DNA from: Malus domestica
Taxonomy: Eukaryota > Streptophyta > Magnoliopsida > Rosales > Rosaceae
DNA: 64,000 nucleotides
NCBI RefSeq assembly: GCF_042453785.1
Contig: NC_091673.1
Coordinates: forward strand, 6,903,001 to 6,967,000
Reading direction: 5' to 3'
The notes under the pieces are model-generated. The model had not been told where the DNA came from. It ran no database searches and saw nothing but the letters and a program-made list of their open reading frames with translations. Both the position numbers and the translations under genes were made by a program. Below are positions 37,101 to 47,539 of this stretch, piece after piece (positions within the stretch are counted from its first letter, which is position 1; every line of letters begins with the position of its first letter).

Positions 37101-37684
37101 CTTCTAATACCATATTTGTCAAAGGACTTATGATGACTAGAAACATGACATTAAAGGAGAAAAGTGATTTGACTGAAGAAAAAAAGACAAAAGTGCTTTT
37201 CAAAATATGCTATAAGAACTGTTATTGACATCTTAAAATTTTTATTTTACATTCTTCATAAATATATATTTTTTAAAAAATATAAAAAATTTGGTGCACA
37301 ATAAGAAATTTAAACTGTTAATAATAATTTCCTATGCTAAAAATGGAGACTTAGTGTAGGGCCCACTCTACATCAAATTTCAACGATCCGAACCATCAAG
37401 TTTGTAAGTCTCGATTCATAGATTATTCTTGCAAAAATTCAATTCAATCCAAAATCATTTGTCTATTTAATTATCAAGATAAAATTTCATTGTTTCTTAT
37501 ATAATAAACTATTCGTTAATTTTGTCTTAAATATTTCCAATTTGGCTAATATTTGCAAGGATGATCTATAAGGTGCAACTTGAAAAATAGACGGTTCGGA
37601 TTGTTAAAATTCGATGTCATGTGGACCTCACAACTAATCCCCATTTTTATGAAAAATGAAGGTCCCTTCCCTTCCCTTAAAGGC

Positions 37685-37737
<53 letters not shown>

Positions 37738-40700
37738 TATTAGTACTTCAAAAATCTCATCAGCCATTCCAAACTTTCTATAATTAAGGTGACGGTTTCA
37801 TAATCATATCATTTCTTTGTTTAATTAATTTATAGATTTCATGTTTTTTTTTTAACAAACGATATTATCTACATTAAAGGGGTGAGGGAACGGGCCAAAC
37901 CTCATAATGGGCTAGCAATAATATGGTTCAAATTCGCCTTTGGCGATAATCAAACTTAAGACCTCTCACTTACCAGTGAAAAGAAATACCACTAGACCGT
38001 AGTACTGAGTGGCAAAATTCATGTTTAATATGAAGTGTGGTCTATGCTAAAAAAGAAAAAAAAGTGTGGTCCAATTCCTTATTTGTTAGGTTAGATGTTA
38101 GATTAGGAAACCGGCGGAGTTCGAACTCATGCCGTGGTGCAAGAGCAATACTCTTCTTTATTACTGTGATAGAGGGCAGGTTGCTCCGTGAGACATTTTT
38201 TCACACGCTTAGAAGATGAATTAGGCTTGACAATGTCTCCAAAATATACCTACATATTAAAATGTAATCAGCAGAGATGAAGAGATTAAGTACTCACCAT
38301 ATGGATAGGCCATCCACAGAAACTTCTGCATTCTTGAGATACCCAGCAAAGAGAATCAGTGCCATGAAGTACCATACTTCCAAACTGCACAAGATTTATA
38401 AAATAAAATAAAATGAGCTTGTTCTGGAAATTCGTTTGATCATTTGGGTTCTCTATTAAACCAATAGATATAATATAAAATTCCAATTAAACAGAATCTA
38501 TAATATTATAAATAGTTGTTATTCGCACTCCACAAAACTAATTTAGAACTTGTTTGATAATTTCTTTATTAAGTTTTTAAAATTTGACTTGATTTCAATT
38601 TTTCGTAGTTACCAATCTATAAAAGTTACCAAAAATAAAAAAACTTTTTTTATTAGCACTCCACAAAATGTTGAATGCATCATACTATAAAATTTAATAT
38701 TAAATGACTTATGTACCTTATTATGTAATAACAATTTCGACCTTATTATGTTTTTTTTTTAAAAATAAGAAATTTCTTAAAACACCCTAAATCACTTTTA
38801 ATGTATTATTTACCTTTTTCAATTATCAAAACCCCTCACCCTCTATTGTTGAACAAAACCATAACCAAGCTATGTGCATTGTTTAAGCTATATGCGTTAT
38901 TTATTCCCTGATTTTGATTTCAAAGGGAATTAGTCCCAAATATTTGCTTGTGATTTCCCAAGAAACTATACTACCCAAGCCTTATTATTGATTGATTTAA
39001 GCCTAATATTTATTTACAATTCCCCGAAAATCATATTACCTAAATGCTTCTCTCTCAGGAACTTCTCTAATAATATGCATTTTTTTTTCTTTGTGCTATC
39101 AAGTTTAACCTCTAACCATATAACAATCCTTAGGTCCTTTTAGTAATTGATGATTCACTATTTTCAATGGTGAATTACTGCAATATAACTCATTCAATTT
39201 AATGGTGAATTACTGCAATAACCCATTCCATTCAATTGGCGCCTCTCAAGTGTCTATTTTCTTCTCTCCACATCAAGCACGGGGGATGTTAGGGTTTTTT
39301 CCTTAAAAAATAGATTTGAAGAATGTGGGATGTAGAGGAAATGTAAGATGTATGTTAAGAATGTGAGGTGTGAAGATATTGTGAGGAAGTATGTGGGGTG
39401 TACTATGTTAATTTTTAATTAAAAAAATAAATATAGAATGTATTAAGTATGTAAAATTTATTTAACAATATACAAGTGTTAATATAATAAGCCAAATAAA
39501 ATAGCTATTAAACGGCCACTAGTACAACGGTCTAGTGGTATTCCTCCTCACTGATTAGTGAGAGGTCTTAGGTTCAACTCTCGCCAAAGGTGACACCCCC
39601 TCCCCTTAGTGTAGATAATATCGATTTGTTCAAAAAAAAAAAGCTATTAAACGAGCCTAAATTAGTTAAGTTTGCAAGTGTAGCGTGGCGTGAGCTACTT
39701 GTTAGCAAAAGCTAAAAAGCATAAGACTAGGTAGTATAAGGGCTGGTTTGGTATTGCTGTGCTTTGAAAAAAAGCTGATGTGAGAATAAGCGAGAATAAG
39801 CGGCTGTGCTGTGAAAATAAGCAGCTGTGAAATAAATCAGCAGAGTGTTTGGTAAACTTTTTTGTAAAAGTGCTTTTGGAAAAAAAAAAAAGCAGTCTGA
39901 TAGTGGGTCTTTTCATTAAAGGAGCACTGTAGCTCCATGTGCTTTGAAAAAAAACCATTTTTCCAAAGCTGCAAATAGCAGCTTCAGCTTTTTCCTTTGA
40001 TTTTAGCTTATTCTCACAGCAGCTTCCAAAATAAGCCTTTTTTTTTCAGTTTACTAAACACCTAAAACCCTCACAGCTTTTTTTCATGGGTGCTTTTTTT
40101 TAAGCACCTCACTCCTAAACCACCCTAAAATCATATGTTAGGTAGCAAAAGGCAGATGATTAGAAGAAAAGGAATTATAAATCATATTAAAGAATAAAGG
40201 CACAAAGCTTTCCGCCGATCCGACCTATGTTTTTCTATATCTACAGATAAAGGCACGACTGTGCTTATTAGTTACTGTTATTTGTCAAGTTGTTTTTCTA
40301 CTTGTATTGAAAGATGAGAGCATTTTGCTTGTTTAATATTCTTGTTTATAGGATGTTAGTTTTTTTTATCCATACATCATGAGTTAGAAACTTTATCATA
40401 ACTTAAATTATTGTAATAGTTTCAAATTTTACTTATTCTTCTAATAATAGTAAATGTTAAATAAATAAATAAATAAAAGAAGAGATCATTTTCAGTATGT
40501 ACTTTGATTTATCTTCGTGTCCCAATCTTTCATTTGTCATGACCTAAAGGTATAGTTGCATGTAAAAGTTGTAAAGTTGAATCCACTGCTATAAATTTGA
40601 CATGTGTACGAAGCAATGATATGTTTTTCGCTGTGGATTGTTTGGTAGAGCCATTTTTGGATATTTATAATATGGTATAATTTTCATTCACTCTTGTTAT

Positions 40701-42234
40701 ATCACGTAAAATAGTACATTATGTGTTTTGTGTTTCCAATACTTATAAACATTTTTTTGTGGTATTATCATTTTGTTCATGTTATTGTACTTTGTTTATT
40801 TACTAAGACTACCATAAGTTTGCAACATATTGGCTATATCATCCATATTATTGTAAGAATAATGTTAGGGAGATCAAAAATTTAAAATAAATTTATAAAC
40901 CAAATGATATGTCACTAATAAGAAATAAACACGTTAATCAATATTTGAGTAATAATTCAATCATCATAAACCATATCATTTCATTTGTAAAATTTGGTAT
41001 TAAAATTATTCTCCCTAATATTACTCATTAAGTAATTGAATTAGAAGTAATACGTGTTAATGTGACCACAGAAAGCTACTTATTGTAGCATTTACAAATT
41101 TTATTTAATTATTTCAATAAAAGAATTCAAAGGGATAGAAAAGAAAACAGATAAAGATGGGTGGAGGGGGTTTTAATTACCAGAGCATGACTGCGGAAGC
41201 GAGAGACAACTTAACAAAAGCCCAAAGATTCTGAAACGCCTTCCATGAGAATCCAACCCAAGCTTGACCACATGTCCCAGAAAATATATAACCCAGCTGA
41301 GCTAAAACAATGAGCCACCAGGACGTGTTGAGCACGACGGCGGCACCCACCAGTCCCCACCCGACCTTCAACATCAAAAGCCAGCTGAACAACGTATGCA
41401 GGACCAAAACCACCACCGATATCACCGCCATGACCATCATCTTGCTCTGCGACTGCAAGAACTTGGCTATAGGGAAATTCATGGCGTACGCGAACAACTG
41501 CGGTATCATCCATATCGCGAACACTCCTGCCGCCTTCGATATGTCGGCGGTCTGCCCTATCGCTTTGAGAAGTTGCTGAGCGAAGATGTAGAGAAAGGAG
41601 AGGAGTACGGCAGTGGAGTTGAGGATCACCCACGACCTCTGCATGTAGATTCCTAACATGTCCAGCTGCCCTGCTCCAACTGCTTGCCCACATAGCGTCT
41701 CGAGAGCACTCCCCATTCCAAGCTTCACACGTATCAATTACTATGTGAGATTCAAACTCAGGACATCTTTGTCACAGTTCTTGTATTGAGCATACAGCGT
41801 GGAGCAGAGTCCACATATGGATATTCATATTTATATTTGACTGAAGGGTATGGGAGAGGAGGAGATATACGTACCATAACGCCGAAGGAGAAGCCGGCGA
41901 TGACAGAGTTTTCAATGGAGACGGCAGCAAGGTCTAAGGTACCGACTTGGCCGGCGAAGACTTGAGTGATTGCGCCGAGGGAATACTGGCATAAGGAGGT
42001 GAAGATGGCGGGGCCGGCGAGAAACCATAGCTTTTTAGCTTCTTTGAAGAACTCGCGGAAGAAGTCGCGGACGCTGACGATGGGAGAGATGTCGTCGGCA
42101 TCGGGAGTGAAGGAGGCGGTGGAAGTAAAAGAAGGGTTTGCCGGCGGAGGGAGGGACTCTAGGTGGTCGTGCAGGTGCTGATGATGATCAAACTCGTCTG
42201 TCGGCGGCAGAAGCGGCTGCTTGTTTTCCGCCAT
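34125..42234 (-). CDS. MATE efflux transporter, DETOXIFICATION 33-like (524 aa)
   Basis: Multidrug and toxic compound extrusion family carrier, a 12-helix proton-coupled antiporter probably on the tonoplast or plasma membrane; the substrate (flavonoid, other metabolite) cannot be read. Seven exons close in phase: 41875-42234, 41181-41722, 38298-38384, 35021-35077, 34581-34938, 34379-34465, 34125-34208. It begins MAENKQPLLPP. Typical MATE segments include FAGQVGTLDLAAVSIENS, LGMGSALETLCGQAVGAGQ, MLGIYMQRSW, RVSNELGAAHPRTAKFS and QPVLSGVAIGAGWQ. No stops or missing helices. Introns 2 (38385-41180) and 3 (35078-38297) are unusually long because they hold several transposons. A CT-rich leader precedes the start. 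DTX33-like is the closest type I recognise; exact orthology is not proven. Confidence 0.92.
35276..35512. mobile_element. MITE in MATE intron 3
   Basis: The left end (GTTTGAAAGTGCTTTTAAAATGAC) pairs with the reverse complement of the right end (GTTCATTTTGAAGTGTTTTTAAAGTAAC). Internal sequence is AT-rich with AGCGCTT and AAAGCACTTTC. Fits a hAT-like MITE. Confidence 0.7.
35691..35836. repeat. Small dispersed repeat (MITE-like), copy 2
   Basis: Matches 3081-3205 (CTTGAAAACTTTGAGTTTTA, then GACAAAATAAA and TTTTTCGTTAAAG). It lies directly beside the Pack-MULE in MATE intron 3. It is longer than copy 1 by an insertion in the middle. Confidence 0.65.
35868..37080. mobile_element. Pack-MULE A: long-armed inverted-repeat element carrying an aspartic protease fragment
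   Basis: Ends read AGGTAAATTACATAATACC and, inverted, GGGTAAATTACATAATACC. The inverted arms pair for about 255 bases (35868-36125 with 36823-37080). Similarity continues more weakly into GC-rich sequence (CCCGAGCCGAGC on both sides), so arms may reach about 350 bases. Flanks TTAAATATA (35859-35867) and TTAAATCTA (37081-37089) form a 9-base target duplication with one mismatch, as for Mutator-like elements. The core encodes part of a host protease on the minus strand and no transposase. It is inserted in intron 3 of the MATE gene. Confidence 0.85.
36224..36745 (-). pseudogene. Captured fragment of an ASPG1-like aspartic protease gene
   Basis: Read on the minus strand, the core gives LHPRDTLFNSQHKDYKSLTL, then VSQGSGEYFSRI, the catalytic MVLDTGSDANWLQSGPCSDC, YQQSDPVF, and then GCGHDNEGL. 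These are the propeptide end and first lobe of plant ASPG/CND41-type pepsin-like proteases. The segment between the last two blocks, about 50 residues in the family, is missing. An in-frame TAG precedes LHPRD, and the frame runs into element sequence after GCGHDNEGL. No intron is visible. It cannot make an active enzyme because the second catalytic Asp lobe is absent. Confidence 0.85.
37335..37660. mobile_element. MITE with diverged long inverted repeats
   Basis: The left arm (AAAAATGGAGACTTAG ... AACGATCCGAACCATCAAGTT) matches the reverse complement of the right arm (AAAAATGGGGATTAG ... AACAATCCGAACCGTC) over about 100 bases with many mismatches. The centre is AT-rich. Lies in MATE intron 3. 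Confidence 0.7.
37687..37733. repeat. (TA)n microsatellite
   Basis: More than 20 uninterrupted TA units, in MATE intron 3 next to the diverged MITE. Confidence 0.97.
37847..38017 (-). mobile_element. SINE, minus orientation (family shared with 39515-39641)
   Basis: The reverse strand reads GGTCTAGTGGTATTTCTTTT (box A region), GTGAGAGGTCTTAAGTTTGA (box B region), then TGTAGATAATATCGTTTGTT and a poly-A tail. The flanks share TTCATGTTT (37838-37846 and 38018-38026), a target duplication. It is longer in the middle than the plus-strand copy. Confidence 0.8.
39515..39641 (+). mobile_element. SINE, plus orientation, perfect 12-base target duplication
   Basis: Contains ACGGTCTAGTGGTATTCCTC and GTGAGAGGTCTTAGGTTCAA (box A and box B regions), then GTGTAGATAATATCGATTTG and TTC plus poly-A. 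Flanked by AGCTATTAAACG at 39503-39514 and 39642-39653. Lies in MATE intron 2, in opposite orientation to the related copy in intron 3. Confidence 0.88.
39740..40126. mobile_element. MITE of about 390 bases
   Basis: Starts GGGCTGGTTTGGTATTG and ends with the inverse of AGGGTGGTTTAGGAGTG. Internal AGCTTATTCTCACAGCAGC pairs with repeated GCTGTGAGAATAAGC-like sequence near the left side. Typical non-autonomous DNA element. Lies in MATE intron 2. Confidence 0.75.
40858..41024. mobile_element. MITE, same family as 10472-10613
   Basis: Ends GAATAATGTTAGGGAG and, inverted, GTAATATTAGGGAG. The internal ACCAAATGATATGTCAC and TAATAATTCAATCATC match the reverse complement of the MITE at 10472-10613. 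Located in MATE intron 2 just before exon 2. Confidence 0.75.
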
Positions 42235-42493
42235 ATATTAAAGAGAGGGAGAGAGTTTTCGATTGCGTCTGCGTAGGTGTCGAGAAATTTACAACTGAAA
42301 CGTGCGTGTGGAAGCCAAGTGTGGAAAAGGCGTCTGCATCCAGTGGTACATATATGCTCAGCGGTCCATTTTGTAGTTTCATTTAGTACTATAATAATAA
42401 ACAAAATGTTTTTGTCGTCGGGGAAAAAATACACTTGACGAGGTAAAGTCGCGTTTTGATTCCAAAGTTTGCACTGTAAATCGGCACCTACAT

Positions 42494-42624
42494 GTCAATG
42501 GCACACCTTAGTAATAATTTGTCAAATTAATTATAATTACTTATTGGCCATCTTTGTTTCTTCCTGCATTTAACGAGTTAAATAGGTATTAACAAAAGCT
42601 GGCTAATCATTAATTCTAATTCCA
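42494..42624. repeat. Dispersed repeat, copy B (pair with 21920-22049)
   Basis: Same orientation and order of blocks as copy A (TTCCTGCATTTAACGAGT, AAAGCTGGCTAATCATTAAT). Lies about 260 bases upstream of the MATE start codon. Confidence 0.75.
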
Positions 42625-42702
42625 AACACAACCTTGTAACATTGCTATTTATTCAAATTATCACATATGTGCATGGCTTGTGTTCTAAAAAAATTATAAA
42701 AT

Positions 42703-42863
42703 GCAGTGTTAGGGAGATCATTTTAGGCCATATTAGTAGAGCACATGATGGGACGGTTGATGTTGATTTTCTTTTTTAGTGATTTAAAAAGAAGAAATAT
42801 AACTATCAACTGGTACATTATGTGGTCATACATGATCTAAAAAGAAAATATCCCTAACATTAC
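42703..42863. mobile_element. MITE with GTTAGGGA termini
   Basis: The left end GCAGTGTTAGGGAGATCATT pairs with the inverse of the right end (AGTAATGTTAGGGATATTTTC). The inner arms also pair loosely around ATCAAC. The spacer 42870-43587 shows no gene. Confidence 0.65.
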
Positions 42864-43587
42864 TCTATTAAAAAATTTCTGGCAATTAAGAATATCTTTT
42901 TAAAATGGAAAGTTCCATACGTAATTTATGACGAATCAGCCACAAGGAAACCTAGTTGAGCTGCATAAATGGGATGTCAACAAATGTATTCAGAACTCTA
43001 TCCCAAGAACACAAACTAGATATTTTACTCATGTTTTTCATATCCATCTGATTTATACTTGCGTTGCGTCTCCCTATAAGTTATAAGTGCAATGCGAACT
43101 TTCGTAAATATTGCAGGCTATGCCCAATCCAGGAGCATGGGTTCGCAACCAAACGGACAAATAGCATTATAAATGCGTGATCATAGTACGTGTATGGTTG
43201 TGATCATCATGCCCTTTGTTTGGTATACCTCACATTCTTCCTTTTTCTCAGTGAGGAAGGGAAGACACACTTCCAGTAAAAGATAAATTATTACAGTTCA
43301 GTCAAGTTTTCTATGTATTACCCATGCAGTAAAATAATTAGCATATTTGACCATAAATTAAGGAGATATAAAAAATGACCTTGTCGGAAGAATATTTGCT
43401 TGCACGAAGAAGTGATATACATAGATATTATTAATTTTGTTAGAGCTGACAACATGCGGCAGCAGTACTAGTATTGAAATCTACACCAATCTTGGCATTG
43501 CTAACTTCATTTTTTGGGATGTTCAGGCGATGATGATATATACGTCCAAGAAGATAAGTGTCGATCCACGTACATATATATTGTAGA

Positions 43588-44170
43588 TGTAAATTTCTTT
43601 TTTTTGGATCTTGGACAAAATTGTACCTATAAAACAACTAACACTTTTGGTTAAGGCCAAAAGCCTCATATGCCCACGATGAATGGAGAGGCTTTGGCTG
43701 AAGAAGCTCCAATGCCAAAGTTAGAATTTAGAGAGAAAAGTGTTTAGAGAGTTTTTAGGAGTTTTGCAAGAGTATTGGAACTAGGTTTTTAGAGAAAATG
43801 GGGCTCAATATATAGAGCATGGCCGGTCCCCTTTGGAGAAAAGGTGGCCGGCCCTTTGGGGTATTTTTGTGTGAGATGGGTGATTTAATTGGCAATTAAT
43901 GGATTAATTAGGTAATAAATCCATTAATTAGTCAATTAACTCAATTTATATGGAATGTTTTGAAGGTTATGAAATAAATACCTTATGGAGAATATAGGAT
44001 GAGGATGGATGAAATAATTTTGAATTTGTTACCTATTTTGGGCACTTTTGGTTTGATTGAAGAATGATTGTCCACTGCTCGCACGTAAAAAATCTGATGT
44101 GCCTCAAGGGTAATTTTATCCTTTTTACCAAATATCCACGTGTCGCCTTGTGATTATTTTTGGCTCCACA
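43588..44170 (-). repeat. 3' LTR of the Tat-like element (583 bp)
   Basis: Matches 51766-52305 from TGTAAATTTC to GGCTCCACA. It carries an extra block of about 40 bases (GGAGAGGCTTTGGCTGAAGA and following) near 43684-43730 that the other LTR lacks. Confidence 0.9.
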
Positions 44171-44999
44171 AATGCTTCCACACCTGCTGGGCTGCTTGCT
44201 TGTAGGAAAGGGCAGCAGGTGTAGAGATCTTCTTGCTCTAGGAAACTTAGGATTGCTTCCTATTTTGATGTAGATTCTCTCTTTAATAGGAAATTAGATC
44301 CTTTTAGGAAAGGAAAATAAATTTCTCTCAAAGCCTATTTAAGTCCATCTTAAGTGGGTTATTAAATCAACTTTGGAGAGCGATTTATTCTACCCTACAA
44401 AAGAGAGAGAGAGAGCTTAGAGGATATTTGTTCCCCCTCCTCTAGCAATTTTCTACATCTTGCTCGTGCAAAGGATCGTCTTTCGTTACTTTCTTTGTCT
44501 TCTCCGTGCCGTACTGAGGTAAGAAAAGATTAATTTTTCTTGTCCTCTTCTTGGATAGTGCTGCCATGGGGCAGCCGTCGGGGTGGTGTGGCATGTCGGC
44601 TGGCAGGGGCCACGAGTCGGCTCGACATGGGCTGATGAGGTGTTGTGGTAGGGATCATTGCTTGAGCTGCTTGGCTTGGCTAGATCCAAGGGTAGCTTGC
44701 ATGGTTAGGGTCGCAGATTGAGGCGCTGGGGCGTAGTGCTAGGTGAGCCGCATGCCTTATGTCCTTTGGGTTCTTGGACCTGACAGAGGCCATGCCGGTG
44801 ATTAAAAGAGATGTGGAGGTCGTGGGCCTCATGGGCTGCTAGAATGATGGGCATGCAGGCCTCCTGCCTACTGGTCTGAGAGAAAAAATGAAGGAAAAGC
44901 CAATATGGGTTGAGCTCCCCTGTTGAGTATCGTGAATTGTGTTAGCTGCTTAGTTCTTTTCGCTAGGAGAAAGGTGGGCTGCTCCCGAGAGAGAAGGTA

Positions 45000-46145
45000 A
45001 AGAGGATCGAGGCAGATGTATTAGCTCGTCTAAACGCTGTTGTGAAGCCTATTAAGAATGAAAGTGGAAAGAAGAAATCTTCCCCGCCTGCTGCCGAGAG
45101 TTCTGTGATTGACATGACTTCTTCCAATGGGAAAAAAAATGAGGGGCTGCTAGATCTGACCATGTGGCGCCTGCCATGTCGAGAATGGCATGTACGATTG
45201 TTGATAGTATTGCTCAGTGTAGAGGTCTTGTCATGCCCCCAGTGCCGAAGTCTGTGCTAAGACGTCCGTTTGAAGCAAAGTCTGGTTCTTCTTCGGAAAG
45301 GTTTGTTATTATGAAGAGCGATAAGGTGGACTCTGCTACTAACGTGGTGCTAAGGCCCACTCTCTCTGCTGCTGAGACTGATTCGCCTGCTGGGAATGAG
45401 GAGACTACTCGCGTAGGCAGCTGTGAGAAATCCATTAAGCCTGCTTCTGGGAAGGCTCTGCTTAAAGACATGGATGCTTGCGCCAAGTTTGTTGATGGCA
45501 TTTAGAAAGGTTTGTTTGCCTAAGTTCTTCTGCGAAGCATACGACCCAATATAAAACGACTGCGTTGTTTGCTTTAATGCAGATATAGCAAGGTTGCCAA
45601 GGAGGTGGCAAAGACTATGGCAGCTGAAGCTATTCCTAGACCGAAGAGATCAAGAGGTTGGATTCTGAGCTCGTTGTTTTAAAGGGGTCTAATATTTCTG
45701 CCCCCACTTCTCTGCAGCTTGAGACCGCTCGCTAAGATATTGTTGACTTGAAGACTAAGCTTGACGCGATCCAAGTTAAGTATGAAAGTGTAGAGAAGGA
45801 GATTGGATGTTACATACCTCAGATTCAAGATCTTGAGTTTGTAGTTTCTGAGCTTCGTTTCACTGTTTATGCAAAGGATGAAGAGTTGATTGCTTCTTAT
45901 AATCAAGTGATCCACTTCAAGAAAATCGTTGATAGGCTTGAAGCCAAAGTGTTGGAACTTTAAGGTGTACTGAAGATCAACGAAAGTCTGAAGAAGGAAG
46001 TGAATGAGTTGCAATGCGTCCGTGTTGGTCTGCTCGAGGAGGATGAGCAACTGAAAGATGAGAAAGATGCGCTCGAGGTTTCGAGACCTTCTCTATTTCT
46101 CCGAAAGACTTGCTTGCTTTTACTTTTGAGGCTTCTATTGGTTAA
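45000..46145 (+). pseudogene. Antisense ORF of the Tat-like element, coiled-coil protein, broken
   Basis: Runs opposite to gag-pol. Blocks in order: SSVIDMTSSNGKKNEGLLDL (about 45100); after a frameshift MAPAMSRMACTIVDSIAQ and VMPPVPKSVLRRP; KDMDACAKFVDGI up to 45503; after further damage a coiled coil with VKYESVEKEIGCYIPQIQDL and IASYNQVIHFKKIVDRLEAK to 45963; then KINESLKKEVNELQ. Stops and shifts split it. Such antisense genes are known in Tat elements and some resemble plant mobile domain proteins; the role is unknown. A TATA-like CTATTTAAG at about 44335-44343 and a GA run at 44402-44414 lie upstream on the same strand, as a promoter and leader might. Confidence 0.7.
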
Positions 46146-47146
46146 GTAGTTGGAAATGTTGGTGCCTAGGCTGGGGCAGCCAGGTGTGAAACGCTGGATG
46201 ATGCCACTGCTAAGAGCGTCGTGGTTGCTGAAGGTATGGCGACCGAGTAGTCGTAGGATGTTCAAGCTGCTGAAATGTAGTCTTCTATGTAGCCTTTAGA
46301 ATTTTCTTTGTTTTTCCTTATAGCTCTTGTTTTGCTTGAACTCTTTCAGCCTTTGCTAGTTGTTTATAAGCATGCTTCATTCGCTTTTATTCATCTTCAT
46401 TTCTTTTGTTTATGCCCTAACCTTTAGACTTTATATACCAGTGGCAGACGTGCTACTTTTCTATAAGTAGACAGGCCTGCGTAGCCTATGCAGTCGTAGG
46501 TGTTGGTGTAGAACTTTGCAAAGTTGTTAGCCATAGGGTTGGCAGCCGGATGCATTTACTTACAAAAGTAGACAAGTCCGTGTAACCATTAGGCAGTTAA
46601 CCTTGGCTTTCTCCAATTCCGTAGGTTGTGTAGCAAGTATCACAACATTTTAGGACTTGGTGTAGGTTGTTCTGCGCTTGGCAGAAGTGAAGCTTATCGA
46701 CTATGTAGCATGTCGGCAGTGGATAAAGCTTCGTATATGCACGCTAGCTTGTTTAACCTTTCACAAGAATGTGCGGTTGTATAAGTCTAGCGTGGTTTTA
46801 CTGCTCAAAGGGCAAGTCGTAGGTAGTTTTCCGGAAATCGTAGGCTACCTTAGTGCACTTGATAGCAGCTTTAGGGTTCCAGGACAGCCGTACGTAGAGC
46901 ATATTGCGTAATGTGCCCTCTCCGTCTCTAGGGCCCGGTTCCCCGCGAATTAGGCTAAGAGACCCAAAACCCTTCAATTAGCTAAGCCTTGAAAAAGACC
47001 ATTATGGCTACTTCTAGGAATCTCGGTGCAAGCTATAGTGCATATAGTTATACTAGAGCAGCCAGGCTCATCCACGTCTGAATATTCGAATTGTAGAGTT
47101 TATCCTCCCGTCTTGGAGAGCTGACCTATGTGGGTGTCGGAGAATT

Positions 47147-47233
47147 GGTTTACCCTCTCGCACTAGAGAGTAATTAGTTTACTCTCTCGCACTGGAGAGC
47201 AATTAGTTTACCCTCTCGCACTAGAGAGCATGG
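47147..47233. repeat. Three tandem 29-base units, each a small hairpin
   Basis: Unit of the form GTTTACCCTCTCGCACTAGAGAG plus TAATTA or similar. CTCTC and GAGAG inside each unit can pair around GCACTA/GCACTG. Lies between the antisense ORF and integrase remnants of the Tat-like element. Confidence 0.85.
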
Positions 47234-47539
47234 TTGGTCCTTCGGGATACGCAATTCCTGCGATGAGTCCCTAAGAAGGGCACAATATTCTTTTGAAGTG
47301 CAGAAGTGATCAGTTGTTGTAAACATGCAGCCGAGCCAAGTTGTGATTACTTTTAAATTCCTCATTGAAAAACGAGTGAAACGAATGAGAATTTCGCTGT
47401 AAGGTATGAACTGCATAACAACTGGATAGTCCTTGGCTTGTGAGGTGGTGCCCGTCGAGCTACTTGAGTTTTCGGGCTTTGATGTAGTGGAAGGTCATAC
47501 ATGGTACCTCCTCAGATTGTAGGCGCTTCACTGCTTTTC

